DNA of 64,000 bases, from contig NZ_CP067101.1 in NCBI RefSeq assembly GCF_016616425.1, positions 2,418,001-2,482,000 on the forward strand, in the 5' to 3' direction. The notes beneath the pieces were generated by a model that saw only the letters and a list, made by a program, of their open reading frames with translations, was not told the origin of the DNA and did not search any database. A program made the position numbers and the translations under genes. The stretch comes from Bradyrhizobium diazoefficiens (lineage in GTDB: Bacteria; Pseudomonadota; Alphaproteobacteria; Rhizobiales; Xanthobacteraceae). Below are positions 9,491 through 16,884 of the stretch, one piece after another (position 1 is the stretch's first letter; the number at the start of each line of letters is the position of its first letter).

Positions 9491-10112
9491 TCGCCGGCCG
9501 CCGAACCAGTGCCAGCGACAGGCCGAGACCCGCAATGAAGACACCGGAGCCCTGGGTGAGACGCCGCATCAGATGCGGCCGTCCAATCAGCTGCGTGCGT
9601 GTTGCAGAGGCCATCAGCACCACGACGAAATCGGCGAACGTGTTCAACGCCACCGAGATCGCGCCGAGCACGATGAATTGCAGCGTGGGATTCGAGCCCG
9701 CGGGATCGAGGAATTGCGGAATGAAGGCGAGGAAGAACGCGGCGGTCTTCGGGTTCAGCGCCTCGACCAGCATGCCGTCGCGCAACGCGCGCTTGTCGCC
9801 GGCCGGCTCGCTGTCGAGCAGCGCGCGGTCGGCGCTGCGAAAGGTCTTGATGCCGAGCCAGACCAGATAGAGCGCGCCGACGAATTTCACGGCAGCGAAC
9901 AATTCGGCGCTCGCGAGGATGATTGCGGAGATGCCGAGACTGCCCGCCACCACGTGGACCAGCCCGCCCAGCGCGGTGCCTGCGGTCGAGGCGAAACCGC
10001 TGGCGCGCCCTTCCGACAGGGTCCGTGCCGCGACGTAGAAGATGCCGGGGCCGGGAACGGCGGCAATGAGACAGGCCGCGGCCAGGAACAGCCAGAAATT
10101 CGCTTCGATCAT
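9483..10112 (-). CDS. LysE/RhtB family amino-acid exporter
   Basis: 209 aa from ATG 10112 (MIEANFWLF); an ATG 48 bp upstream would only add a polar, unconserved leader. About six hydrophobic helices are visible. The N-terminal PGPGIFYVAARTLSEGRASG and the central ALNPKTAAFFLAFIPQFLDP are diagnostic for the LysE/RhtB superfamily, which exports amino acids or related small molecules through the inner membrane. It sits 59 bp after the FabF-like gene and overlaps the hydrolase gene. Confidence 0.92.
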   Translation of the reverse strand: MIEANFWLFLAAACLIAAVPGPGIFYVAARTLSEGRASGFASTAGTALGGLVHVVAGSLGISAIILASAELFAAVKFVGALYLVWLGIKTFRSADRALLDSEPAGDKRALRDGMLVEALNPKTAAFFLAFIPQFLDPAGSNPTLQFIVLGAISVALNTFADFVVVLMASATRTQLIGRPHLMRRLTQGSGVFIAGLGLSLALVRRPANG

Positions 10113-10171
10113 CCTGTTTTCGTAGCGCAGCGTGCCGCGATTGCAAGGCCTCTGGTGCAAAGGCTTTCCGC

Positions 10172-11434
10172 TTAGTCCATCCGGCGGAAGATCACGCTGG
10201 CGTTCACGCCGCCGAAGCCGAAACCGTTCGAGATTGCGTGGTGCATCGGCATCGGCCGCGCGGTGCCGGTGACGATGTCGATACCGTCAGCGCCCGTATC
10301 GGGATTTTCGAGATTGAGCGTCGGCGGCGCGATCTGGTCGCGCAAGGCGAGCACGGTGAAGATCGCCTCCAGGCCGCCGGCGGCGCCGAGCAGGTGGCCG
10401 GTGGCCGATTTGGTCGCGCTGACAGCGATGCCGCGGTTGCGACCGAACAGCGCGGCGATCGCGCCAAGCTCGCTCTCGTCGCCCGCCGGCGTCGATGTCG
10501 CATGTGCGTTCAGGTGCTGCAGATCTGTCGGCGCAAGGCTGGCGTGTCGAAGCGCGATCTCCATGGCGCGGCGGGCGCCGTCGCCGTCCGGCGGGCCCGA
10601 CGTCATATGGTAGGCATCGGCCGTCGTGCCGTAGCCGACGATCTCCGCGATCGGAGCGGCGCCGCGCGCCAGCGCATGCTCGAGTTCCTCGATCACCAGG
10701 ATGCCGGCGCCTTCGCCCATGACAAAGCCGTCGCGATTTCGATCGAACGGGCGTGAGGCGCGCGTGGGCTCCTCGTTGAAGCTGCTCGACAGGGCGCGGG
10801 CCGCGGCAAAGCCGCCGAGGCTGACGATATCGATGCAGGCCTCCGCGCCGCCGCAGACCGCGATGTCGGCCTCGCCGGCGCGGATCATGCGCGCGGCATC
10901 GCCGATCGCCTGCACGCCGGCGGCACACGCGGTGACCGGCGTGCCCAGCGCGCCCTTGTAGCCATATTCGATCGAGACGTGGCCGGCGGCGAGATTGGCC
11001 AGGAACGAGGGGATCGTGAACGGCGACAGCCGGCGTACGCCGCGCTGCTCGGTGATGCGCACCGCCTCCGCCATCGCCGGGAATCCGCCGACGCCGGAGC
11101 CGATGATCGTGGCGGTCCGCTCCAGCGCGCTCGCGTCCTGCGGCGTCCATTTGGCCTGCGCGACCGCCTCGGCGGCCGCGACTAGCGCGAACAGGATGAA
11201 GCGGTCCATCTTGCGCTGGTCCTTTGGCGAAGCTGCGTGCGCAGGATCGAAGCCGCCCTCGGCGTCATCAGCCCTGTCGGGCACGAGCCCGGCAACGCGT
11301 GCCGGCAGCGCCTGCGCCCATTCGGGTAGGGAGCGCAGTCCGCTCTGGCCGGCCAGCAGCCTGCGCCAGGACAGTTCGACCCCGCAGCCGAGCGGCGACA
11401 CCGCGCCCATTCCGGTCACCACGATACGATGCAT
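10172..11434 (-). CDS. Beta-ketoacyl-ACP synthase II-like condensing enzyme (FabF family)
   Basis: 420 aa from ATG 11434 (MHRIVVTGMGAVSPLG). It elongates acyl-ACP with malonyl-ACP. The Cys-His-His triad is visible: C170 in PVTACAAGVQ, H311 in NAHATSTPAGD and H347 in KSATGHLLGAAGG; the C-terminal GFGFGGVNAS is also typical. No fabG, fabZ or acpP gene is adjacent. An HxlR regulator ends 1 bp upstream and a LysE exporter follows, so this is probably an accessory ketosynthase, not the housekeeping FabF. A NodE-like role is possible but unsupported. Confidence 0.9.
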   Translation of the reverse strand: MHRIVVTGMGAVSPLGCGVELSWRRLLAGQSGLRSLPEWAQALPARVAGLVPDRADDAEGGFDPAHAASPKDQRKMDRFILFALVAAAEAVAQAKWTPQDASALERTATIIGSGVGGFPAMAEAVRITEQRGVRRLSPFTIPSFLANLAAGHVSIEYGYKGALGTPVTACAAGVQAIGDAARMIRAGEADIAVCGGAEACIDIVSLGGFAAARALSSSFNEEPTRASRPFDRNRDGFVMGEGAGILVIEELEHALARGAAPIAEIVGYGTTADAYHMTSGPPDGDGARRAMEIALRHASLAPTDLQHLNAHATSTPAGDESELGAIAALFGRNRGIAVSATKSATGHLLGAAGGLEAIFTVLALRDQIAPPTLNLENPDTGADGIDIVTGTARPMPMHHAISNGFGFGGVNASVIFRRMD

Positions 11435-11435
11435 G

Positions 11436-11951
11436 TCAGTCTCCCGCCGGCGCAACGGCCGGATTCATGGCCTTCAGCGAAGCGAGCCGCGCGCGCATCC
11501 CGCGGCTGGCGCGGGGACCTGCGATAACGACCGCATTGGCGAGCGTGATCGGTTGCCTGTCGGCGGCATCGACCACGACCGGGTCGAGCGGGCGAGCGTT
11601 GCTCCGGTTTGCCAGCAGGATGGCTTCGCCCTTCGGCGCAAGATGCCTGTTGCCCCAGGCGAGCAGCGCCACGATCACGGGGAAGAAATCCCGCGCCTTG
11701 TCCGTCAGCACATATTCGTAACGCGGCGGCCGCTCATGATAGCGGCGGCGCACGAACATGCCTGATGCGGTGAGATGGGCAAGACGCCGCGACAGGATGT
11801 TCGGCGCGATGCCGAGGCTTTGCGAAAACTCGTCGAACCGCGTGGAGCCCTGGAATGCATCCCGCAGGATCAGGATGCTCCACCATTCGCCGACCGTCTC
11901 CACGGCGCGGCCGACCGGGCATTCCAGGATGGAGGGGGATTTGGGCTGCAT
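11436..11951 (-). CDS. HxlR-family winged-helix transcriptional regulator
   Basis: 171 aa. The N-terminal half is a clear HxlR winged helix: SILECPVGRAVETVGEWWS with the typical single Cys, then RFDEFSQSLGIAPNILSRRL (recognition helix) and RRRYHERPPRYEYVLTDKA (wing). The C-terminal 60 residues, with an Arg-rich tail, are an extension beyond the minimal fold. Many HxlR proteins sense electrophiles or redox change through the N-terminal Cys. It is the first gene of a four-gene minus-strand operon, and a perfect palindrome lies 21 bp before its start. Confidence 0.9.
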   Translation of the reverse strand: MQPKSPSILECPVGRAVETVGEWWSILILRDAFQGSTRFDEFSQSLGIAPNILSRRLAHLTASGMFVRRRYHERPPRYEYVLTDKARDFFPVIVALLAWGNRHLAPKGEAILLANRSNARPLDPVVVDAADRQPITLANAVVIAGPRASRGMRARLASLKAMNPAVAPAGD

Positions 11952-11971
11952 GGCCGGAAGGTAAGGGAGTG

Positions 11972-11988
11972 ACTTGCAAAATGCAAGT
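11972..11988. promoter_or_regulatory. Candidate HxlR operator palindrome
   Basis: ACTTGCA-AAA-TGCAAGT is a perfect 7-bp inverted repeat with a 3-bp spacer, 21 bp before the HxlR start codon. HxlR proteins act as dimers on short palindromes in their own promoters, so autoregulation of the operon is inferred. Confidence 0.6.
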
Positions 11989-12100
11989 AACTTGGAAGGA
12001 GGATGGAGCGGGGCCGAACGAAGATGAAGCCGCGCCGTGATCGAAGCTGTGGCTGCGATTTGAACTGGAGGTTGGTGGAGGATGGCCGTGCGTCATACTT

Positions 12101-12181
12101 CGTCATTGCGAGCGCAGCGAAGCAAATCCAGGCTGTCTCCGCGGAGGGATTCTGGACTGCTTCGCTGCGCTCGCAATGACG
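12101..12181. repeat. 81-bp palindromic repeat with perfect 24-bp arms
   Basis: The arm 12101-12124 begins CGTCATTGCGAGCGCAGCG and is matched exactly in inverse orientation by 12158-12181. The arms enclose a second small inverted piece (AATCCAG/CTGGA). It lies in the 309-bp gap between the HxlR gene and the prenyl synthase gene and looks like the common rhizobial TCATTGCGAGCG element. Nothing else is seen in this gap beyond the operator. Confidence 0.8.
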
Positions 12182-12260
12182 AGTGTTGATGCAGTCCAGC
12201 GCTATCTCAATGGTCTCGCCGTGACGACGCCGCACGTTTGGCGCCGGCTAAATGCCGCGC

Positions 12261-13268
12261 CTAATGCGACCGCGCAAGGCAGAACGCCACCACTTGCTCC
12301 AGCGCGCTCTTCATCGGGGAGGCCGGGAACAGCGCCAGCGCATCGACCGCCATGGCGCCGTAGTGCTGGGCGCGGCTCAGCGTGTCCTCCAGCGCCCGGT
12401 GCTTGTTCATCAGGCCGAGGGCGTGGTCGAGATCGGTATCGCCGATCTCGCCGCGCTCTAGCGCCCGGATCCAGAACGCGCGCTCGGTGTCGTTGCCGCG
12501 GCGGAAGGCGAGCACGACGGGCAGGGTGATCTTGCCCTCGCGGAAATCGTCGCCGGTATTCTTGCCGAGCTTGGCGCTCTTGCCGCCATAGTCGAGCACG
12601 TCATCGACGAGCTGGAACGCGATGCCGAGATTCATGCCGACCGAGCGGCACGCGGTCTGCTCCGCCTTCGGACGGTTGGCGATCACGGGGCCGACCTCGC
12701 AAGCGGCTGCGAACAGCTCGGCGGTCTTGCCGCGGATCACGGCAAGATATTCATCCTCCGTGGTCGCGGTGTTCTTGGCGGCGGCAAGCTGCATTACCTC
12801 GCCCTCGGCTATGGTGGCAGCGGCCGCCGAGAGGATGTCGAGCGCGCGGAGCGAGCCGACCTCGACCATCATGCGGAAGGCCTGGCCGAGCAGGAAGTCG
12901 CCGACCAGGACGCTCGCCTCGTTGCCCCAGAGCATGCGCGCCGACAGCTTGCCGCGGCGCATTTCGCTCTCGTCGACCACGTCGTCATGGAGCAGGGTGG
13001 CGGTGTGCATGAACTCGACGGAGGCCGCGAGCTTGATATGGCCGTCGCCGGCGTAGCCGGCGAGGTTTGCCATGGCGAGCGTCAGCATCGGCCGCAGCCG
13101 CTTGCCCCCGGAGGAGATCAGATGGTTGGCGACCTCCGGGATCATGGTCACGTCCGAACCGGTCCGCGACAGAATCGTGGTGTTGACGCGCTCCATGTCG
13201 GGGGCGACAAGGGCAACCAGCTCTTCGATCGACGCGCCGGGATTTTCGAAAGGTACGATGACGGCCAC
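12261..13268 (-). CDS. Polyprenyl diphosphate synthase (quinone side chain)
   Basis: 335 aa from GTG 13268 (VAVIVPFENPG). The frame stays open far upstream, to 14003, but that part overlaps two plus-strand genes and has no family similarity. It adds isopentenyl units to a growing all-trans chain, probably for ubiquinone. The first Asp-rich motif is LLHDDVVDE, preceded by GGKRLRP; the second is FQLVDDVLDYGG. Chain length (octa- or decaprenyl) cannot be read directly. It is divergent from the DUF2007 gene, with 132 bp between them. Confidence 0.93.
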   Translation of the reverse strand: MAVIVPFENPGASIEELVALVAPDMERVNTTILSRTGSDVTMIPEVANHLISSGGKRLRPMLTLAMANLAGYAGDGHIKLAASVEFMHTATLLHDDVVDESEMRRGKLSARMLWGNEASVLVGDFLLGQAFRMMVEVGSLRALDILSAAAATIAEGEVMQLAAAKNTATTEDEYLAVIRGKTAELFAAACEVGPVIANRPKAEQTACRSVGMNLGIAFQLVDDVLDYGGKSAKLGKNTGDDFREGKITLPVVLAFRRGNDTERAFWIRALERGEIGDTDLDHALGLMNKHRALEDTLSRAQHYGAMAVDALALFPASPMKSALEQVVAFCLARSH

Positions 13269-13400
13269 GCCGGTCTCCAATATTTGCCCCGGAAGGGCTA
13301 TTCTGACGCAAAGACAATAGAAACTGCCGGCGAATGCGGCAAGTGCTGCGAAACCATTGATATTTGCCGCTGACCCTTTTTCAGGCAGGAGACGTGCGTT

Positions 13401-13628
13401 TTGCGTGAACTGGTTCGGACCAACGATATGGTGCTGGTTTCGGCGATCGGCGCGCTGCTCGACGGCGCCAACATCCATCATCTGGTGCTGGACCAGAACA
13501 TGAGCATCATCGAGGGCTCGCTCGGTATCTTGCCGCGGCGGATCCTCGTTCATGAGGACGACGCCCAGGAGGCGAGGGAGCTCCTCACCGAGGCCGGCCT
13601 CAGCCACGAATTGCGCGGCAATGAGTGA
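13401..13628 (+). CDS. DUF2007 domain protein
   Basis: 75 aa starting at TTG 13401, preceded by CAGGAGACG at a suitable distance. The whole protein is one DUF2007 (putative signal-transducing) domain: MRELVRTNDMVLVSAIGALL, then the DQNMSIIEGSLGILPRRILV core and a final EARELLTEAGL helix. Its function is not established. It overlaps the methyltransferase gene by 8 bp, so the two are translationally coupled. Confidence 0.85.
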   Translation: MRELVRTNDMVLVSAIGALLDGANIHHLVLDQNMSIIEGSLGILPRRILVHEDDAQEARELLTEAGLSHELRGNE

Positions 13629-14385
13629 GGCCGCAGATATCACCGAGGACGCCTTCCTCGGCGGCCAGTTGCGCCTGAAGCAGAAGCGGAGCGGCCATCG
13701 CGCCGGGCATGACGCCATCCTGCTTGCGGCGGCGACCGAGGCCCGGGCAGGGGACCGCGCGGTCGATTTCGGCGCCGGAGTCGGCGCGGCCGGGCTGGCG
13801 CTGGCTCGGCGCGTCCCCGGTGTCAGGCTCAGCCTGGTCGAGATCGATCCGGAGCTGGCCGAGCTCGCGCGCGACAACGCGGCGGCGAATGCGATTGCCG
13901 CCGAGACAATCGTGCTCGACGTCACCGCCGATGCGCAGGCCTTTGCGTCAAATGGGCTGTCGCCCGACAGCATCGACGTGGTGCTGATGAATCCGCCATT
14001 CAACGATCCGGCCCGGCATCGCGGCTCGCCGGATCAGGCGCGTCACACCGCGCATGTGGCGACGGAGGAGACCCTGCATGCGTGGGTGCATGCGGCGCGG
14101 CGCATCCTCCGATCGAACGGTGTGCTGACATTGATCTGGCGCGCAGATGGAATCGCCGATGTTCTGGCGGCGCTATCGCGCGGCTTCGGCAGCCTCTCGA
14201 TCCTGCCGGTTCACGGCGAAGCAGGGCGACCCGCGATCCGCGTGCTGGTGCGTGCAGTCAAAGGCGGCCGGGCCCCGACGCGAGTGCTGCCGGGCCTCAT
14301 GCTCAACGACGAGTCGGGCGTGTCCAAAAACGAGATGACGAAGATTTTGGAGGGGAGAGCGGCCTTGCCGCTGGCAGAACCGTGA
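13621..14385 (+). CDS. SAM-dependent methyltransferase, tRNA1(Val) m6A37 (TrmN6)-like
   Basis: 254 aa from ATG 13621 (MSEAADITEDAFLGGQL). The class I SAM fold is clear: VDFGAGVGAAGLALA (motif I), LVEIDPELAELA (motif II) and the catalytic NPPF of VLMNPPFND. N-terminal LGGQLRLKQKRSGHRAGHDAILLAA matches the YfiC/TrmN6 group, which methylates tRNA adenine-37. Close relatives include other N6-methyltransferases, so the tRNA target is probable but not certain. Confidence 0.85.
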   Translation: MSEAADITEDAFLGGQLRLKQKRSGHRAGHDAILLAAATEARAGDRAVDFGAGVGAAGLALARRVPGVRLSLVEIDPELAELARDNAAANAIAAETIVLDVTADAQAFASNGLSPDSIDVVLMNPPFNDPARHRGSPDQARHTAHVATEETLHAWVHAARRILRSNGVLTLIWRADGIADVLAALSRGFGSLSILPVHGEAGRPAIRVLVRAVKGGRAPTRVLPGLMLNDESGVSKNEMTKILEGRAALPLAEP

Positions 14386-14389
14386 CGGC

Positions 14390-14488
14390 TTACTGGGGAA
14401 CCGATTCCGACTGCGGCTCTTGGGGGGACGTCAGACGGATCGCCATGAACAGCGCACCGATCAGCAGCATCAGAAGGTAGATTTTCAT
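14390..14488 (-). CDS. Small single-helix membrane protein (32 aa)
   Basis: ATG 14488 reads MKIYLLMLLIGALFMAIRL, a single hydrophobic helix, then a polar tail (SPQEPQSESVPQ) and stop TAA at 14390-14392. Upstream on the minus strand CGGAGAAC lies 5-6 bases before the ATG as a good ribosome-binding site. It sits alone, convergent with the methyltransferase gene. Its function is unknown; a real small membrane peptide is likely because of the RBS and clean helix. Confidence 0.6.
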   Translation of the reverse strand: MKIYLLMLLIGALFMAIRLTSPQEPQSESVPQ

Positions 14489-14599
14489 GGTGTTCTCCGC
14501 TGCCTCATTGCAGCCTCCAAACGGGAAATCTGCAAAACACGTTCCGGGCACTTCCAATGACAGTCGCGTGATAAGAAATGGTTAACCAGAGGTAACGGC

Positions 14600-15508
14600 A
14601 TGGCCGAACAATTGAACGATCGTGAGAGTTCCGGCCTAGCCGACAAGCTCATGGAATATCTGCCGGCGCGATTCCGCCCCGGCACCGCGGTGGTGCCGGT
14701 GGTGCGGCTGTCAGGCGTGATTGGTGCGGTGACGCCGCTGCGCCCGGGCCTGACGCTCGCGGGCGTCGCCAAAGTGCTGGAACGGGCGTTTTCGTACCGG
14801 AACGCCAAGGCGGTGGCGCTGGTGATCAACTCGCCCGGCGGCTCGCCGGTGCAGTCGCGCCAGATCTATTTGCGCATCAAGCAGCTCGCGGCGGAGAAGA
14901 AGCTGCCGGTGCTCGTGTTCGTCGAGGACGTTGCGGCCTCCGGCGGCTACATGATCGCCTGCGCGGGCGACGAGATCATCTGCGATCCGTCCTCGATCCT
15001 CGGCTCGATCGGCGTGGTCGGCGGCAGCTTCGGTTTCCAGGAGGCGATCAAGCGGCTCGGCATCGAGCGGCGCCTGTACACGGCTGGCGCGCACAAGGCG
15101 ATGCTCGACCCGTTCTTGCCCGAGAACCCGGATGACGTCGCCAAGCTGAAGGCGATCCAGCGCGAGATCCACCAGATCTTCATTTCGCTGGTGAAGGGGA
15201 GTCGTGGAGCGCGGCTGAAGGGCGCGGACGACACCCTGTTCACGGGCGAATACTGGGCCGGCGAGAGCGCGATCACGCTGGGACTCGCCGACAGCATCGG
15301 CGATCTCCGCTCAACTCTTCGTGCCCGCTACGGTGAGAAGGTTCTCACCCCCGTGATCGCGCAGCCGACCGGGCTGCTCTCCGGCCTTCTGGGGCGGAAA
15401 TCGCCAGGCGCGGGGCAGCTTTCGGCTCTGGAATCCATGGCAGGCCTGCCGGACGATCTGATCTCGGCAGTCGAGACGCGGGCGATTTGGGCGAAATTCG
15501 GGTTCTAG
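14600..15508 (+). CDS. S49 family serine peptidase (SohB/SppA-like)
   Basis: 302 aa. The Ser-Lys dyad of S49 peptidases is visible: S114 in VEDVAASGGYMIA and K166 in TAGAHKAMLDPF. ALVINSPGGSP and ILGSIGVVGG are the other conserved strands. No N-terminal membrane helix or signal peptide can be seen, unlike E. coli SohB, so it may be a cytoplasmic or peripheral short form. The likely role is cleavage of membrane-released or small peptides. Confidence 0.92.
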   Translation: MAEQLNDRESSGLADKLMEYLPARFRPGTAVVPVVRLSGVIGAVTPLRPGLTLAGVAKVLERAFSYRNAKAVALVINSPGGSPVQSRQIYLRIKQLAAEKKLPVLVFVEDVAASGGYMIACAGDEIICDPSSILGSIGVVGGSFGFQEAIKRLGIERRLYTAGAHKAMLDPFLPENPDDVAKLKAIQREIHQIFISLVKGSRGARLKGADDTLFTGEYWAGESAITLGLADSIGDLRSTLRARYGEKVLTPVIAQPTGLLSGLLGRKSPGAGQLSALESMAGLPDDLISAVETRAIWAKFGF

Positions 15509-15611
15509 GCGGAGCCCTCCCGCGCCATTTGGTCCGGCCCGAGCCAATTGCGGCGCAGGCCGGTCTGAGCGAGAATACGGATGGGGCTGAGCACTAGACG
15601 AGGATCGAACG

Positions 15612-15803
15612 ATGCCGCCGTTCGTTGCATTCGCGGGCGTCCTGGGCGGGCTTGCCGTGGTCCGCTGGGCCTACAAGACCGCCATGAAGATCAACCAGGA
15701 GCTGGAGGAGATGCGCCTGTCGCGCGTCGCCGAGGCCGCCCACATGGGGAACATCCAGACGCTGAAACGTGACCCCGTGACCGGAGCTTATCGTCCGGGA
15801 TAG
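15612..15803 (+). CDS. Small membrane protein, 63 aa
   Basis: MPPFVAFAGVLGGLAVVRWAYK gives one N-terminal hydrophobic helix, followed by a charged amphipathic helix (INQELEEMRLSRVAEAA) and the end TLKRDPVTGAYRPG. The run TLKRDPVTGAYRP is reminiscent of a short tail found in several small rhizobial proteins. Its function is unknown. ATG 15612 follows GAGGATCGA; the frame is free of rare codons. Confidence 0.7.
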   Translation: MPPFVAFAGVLGGLAVVRWAYKTAMKINQELEEMRLSRVAEAAHMGNIQTLKRDPVTGAYRPG

Positions 15804-15817
15804 TCAGTGCGCCACTC

Positions 15818-15846
15818 GTCATGGCCGGGACTAGCCCGGCCACGAC
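15818..15846. repeat. Short palindromic repeat
   Basis: GGCCGGG (15823-15829) and CCCGGCC (15835-15841) form a hairpin inside GTCAT...ACGAC ends. The same hairpin type appears at 25192-25216. Confidence 0.6.
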
Positions 15847-15945
15847 GGAGAACTGGGCCGTTTTCCGCCCCTTCGCCTTGATTCCCACCCCTGCCGTCGA
15901 TACGGTCCCGCGCGATTCAACCCCCCGCGAGAGCCCGATCTGACG

Positions 15946-16884
15946 ATGGACGCCTCATTGCCCGCCCATATGCGCCCGGAACGCTCGTTCCAGGGCTTCA
16001 TCCTCGCGCTCCAGCGGTTCTGGGCCGAGCAGGGCTGCGTGATCCTGCAGCCCTACGACATGGAGATGGGCGCGGGCACCTTCCATCCGGCGACCACGCT
16101 CCGCGCGCTCGGGCCAAAGCCCTGGAACGCCGCCTATGTGCAGCCCTCGCGCCGGCCCAAGGACGGCCGCTATGGCGAGAACCCGAACCGGATGCAGCAC
16201 TACTACCAGTTCCAGGTGATCATGAAGCCGTCGCCGCCGAACCTTCAGGAGCTGTACCTGAAGTCGCTCGCCGCGATCGGCATCGATTCCGCCGTGCACG
16301 ACATCCGCTTCGTCGAGGACGACTGGGAGAGCCCGACGCTCGGCGCCTGGGGCCTCGGCTGGGAGTGCTGGTGCGACGGTATGGAAGTCAGCCAGTTCAC
16401 CTATTTTCAGCAGGTCGCGGGCGTCGAATGCGCGCCGGTCGCGGGCGAGCTCACCTACGGGCTCGAGCGCCTCGCCTGCTATCTCCAAGGTGTCGATCGC
16501 ATCATGGATCTCAACTTCAATGGCCGCGATGGCGATGCCAAGGTCACCTATGGCGATGTCTTCCTGCAGGCCGAGCAGGAATATTCGCGGCATAATTTCG
16601 AATATGCCGACACCGCGATGCTGTTCGAGCAGTTCAAGATGGCGGAAGCGGCCTGCAGGAAATATCTCGCCGCGGGCTGGCGCGAAGGCGGCAACAGCAA
16701 GCAGCATCTTATGGCGCTGCCGGCCTATGACCAGTGCATCAAGGCGAGCCACGTCTTCAACCTGCTCGATGCGCGCGGCGTGATCTCCGTGACCGAGCGG
16801 CAGAGCTACATCCTGCGCGTACGCGAATTGGCAAAAGCCTGCGGCGAGGCCTGGATCCATACTGAAGCGGGCGGAGCGGCCTGA
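15946..16884 (+). CDS. glyQ: Glycine--tRNA ligase alpha subunit
   Basis: 312 aa catalytic subunit of the bacterial alpha2beta2 glycyl-tRNA synthetase. Family signatures include [52 protein letters not shown] and [11 protein letters not shown]. The usual length is about 300 aa. Its TGA overlaps the glyS ATG by one base (TGATG), so both subunits are translationally coupled. Confidence 0.98.
   Translation: MDASLPAHMRPERSFQGFILALQRFWAEQGCVILQPYDMEMGAGTFHPATTLRALGPKPWNAAYVQPSRRPKDGRYGENPNRMQHYYQFQVIMKPSPPNLQELYLKSLAAIGIDSAVHDIRFVEDDWESPTLGAWGLGWECWCDGMEVSQFTYFQQVAGVECAPVAGELTYGLERLACYLQGVDRIMDLNFNGRDGDAKVTYGDVFLQAEQEYSRHNFEYADTAMLFEQFKMAEAACRKYLAAGWREGGNSKQHLMALPAYDQCIKASHVFNLLDARGVISVTERQSYILRVRELAKACGEAWIHTEAGGAA

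Noticed and set aside
9491..9544. Upstream start of the alpha/beta hydrolase
   Set aside because: It lies inside the LysE coding sequence; ATG 9490 gives the usual 8-bp overlap and a normal N-terminus.
10172..11434. NodE, nodulation-type ketosynthase
   Set aside because: No nod genes or nod box are nearby, and general FabF motifs explain the sequence.
12261..14003. A 580-codon open frame on the minus strand in front of the prenyl synthase
   Set aside because: Codons upstream of GTG 13268 overlap the DUF2007 and methyltransferase genes on the plus strand and have no conserved pattern; prenyl synthase similarity starts at VAVIVPFENPG.
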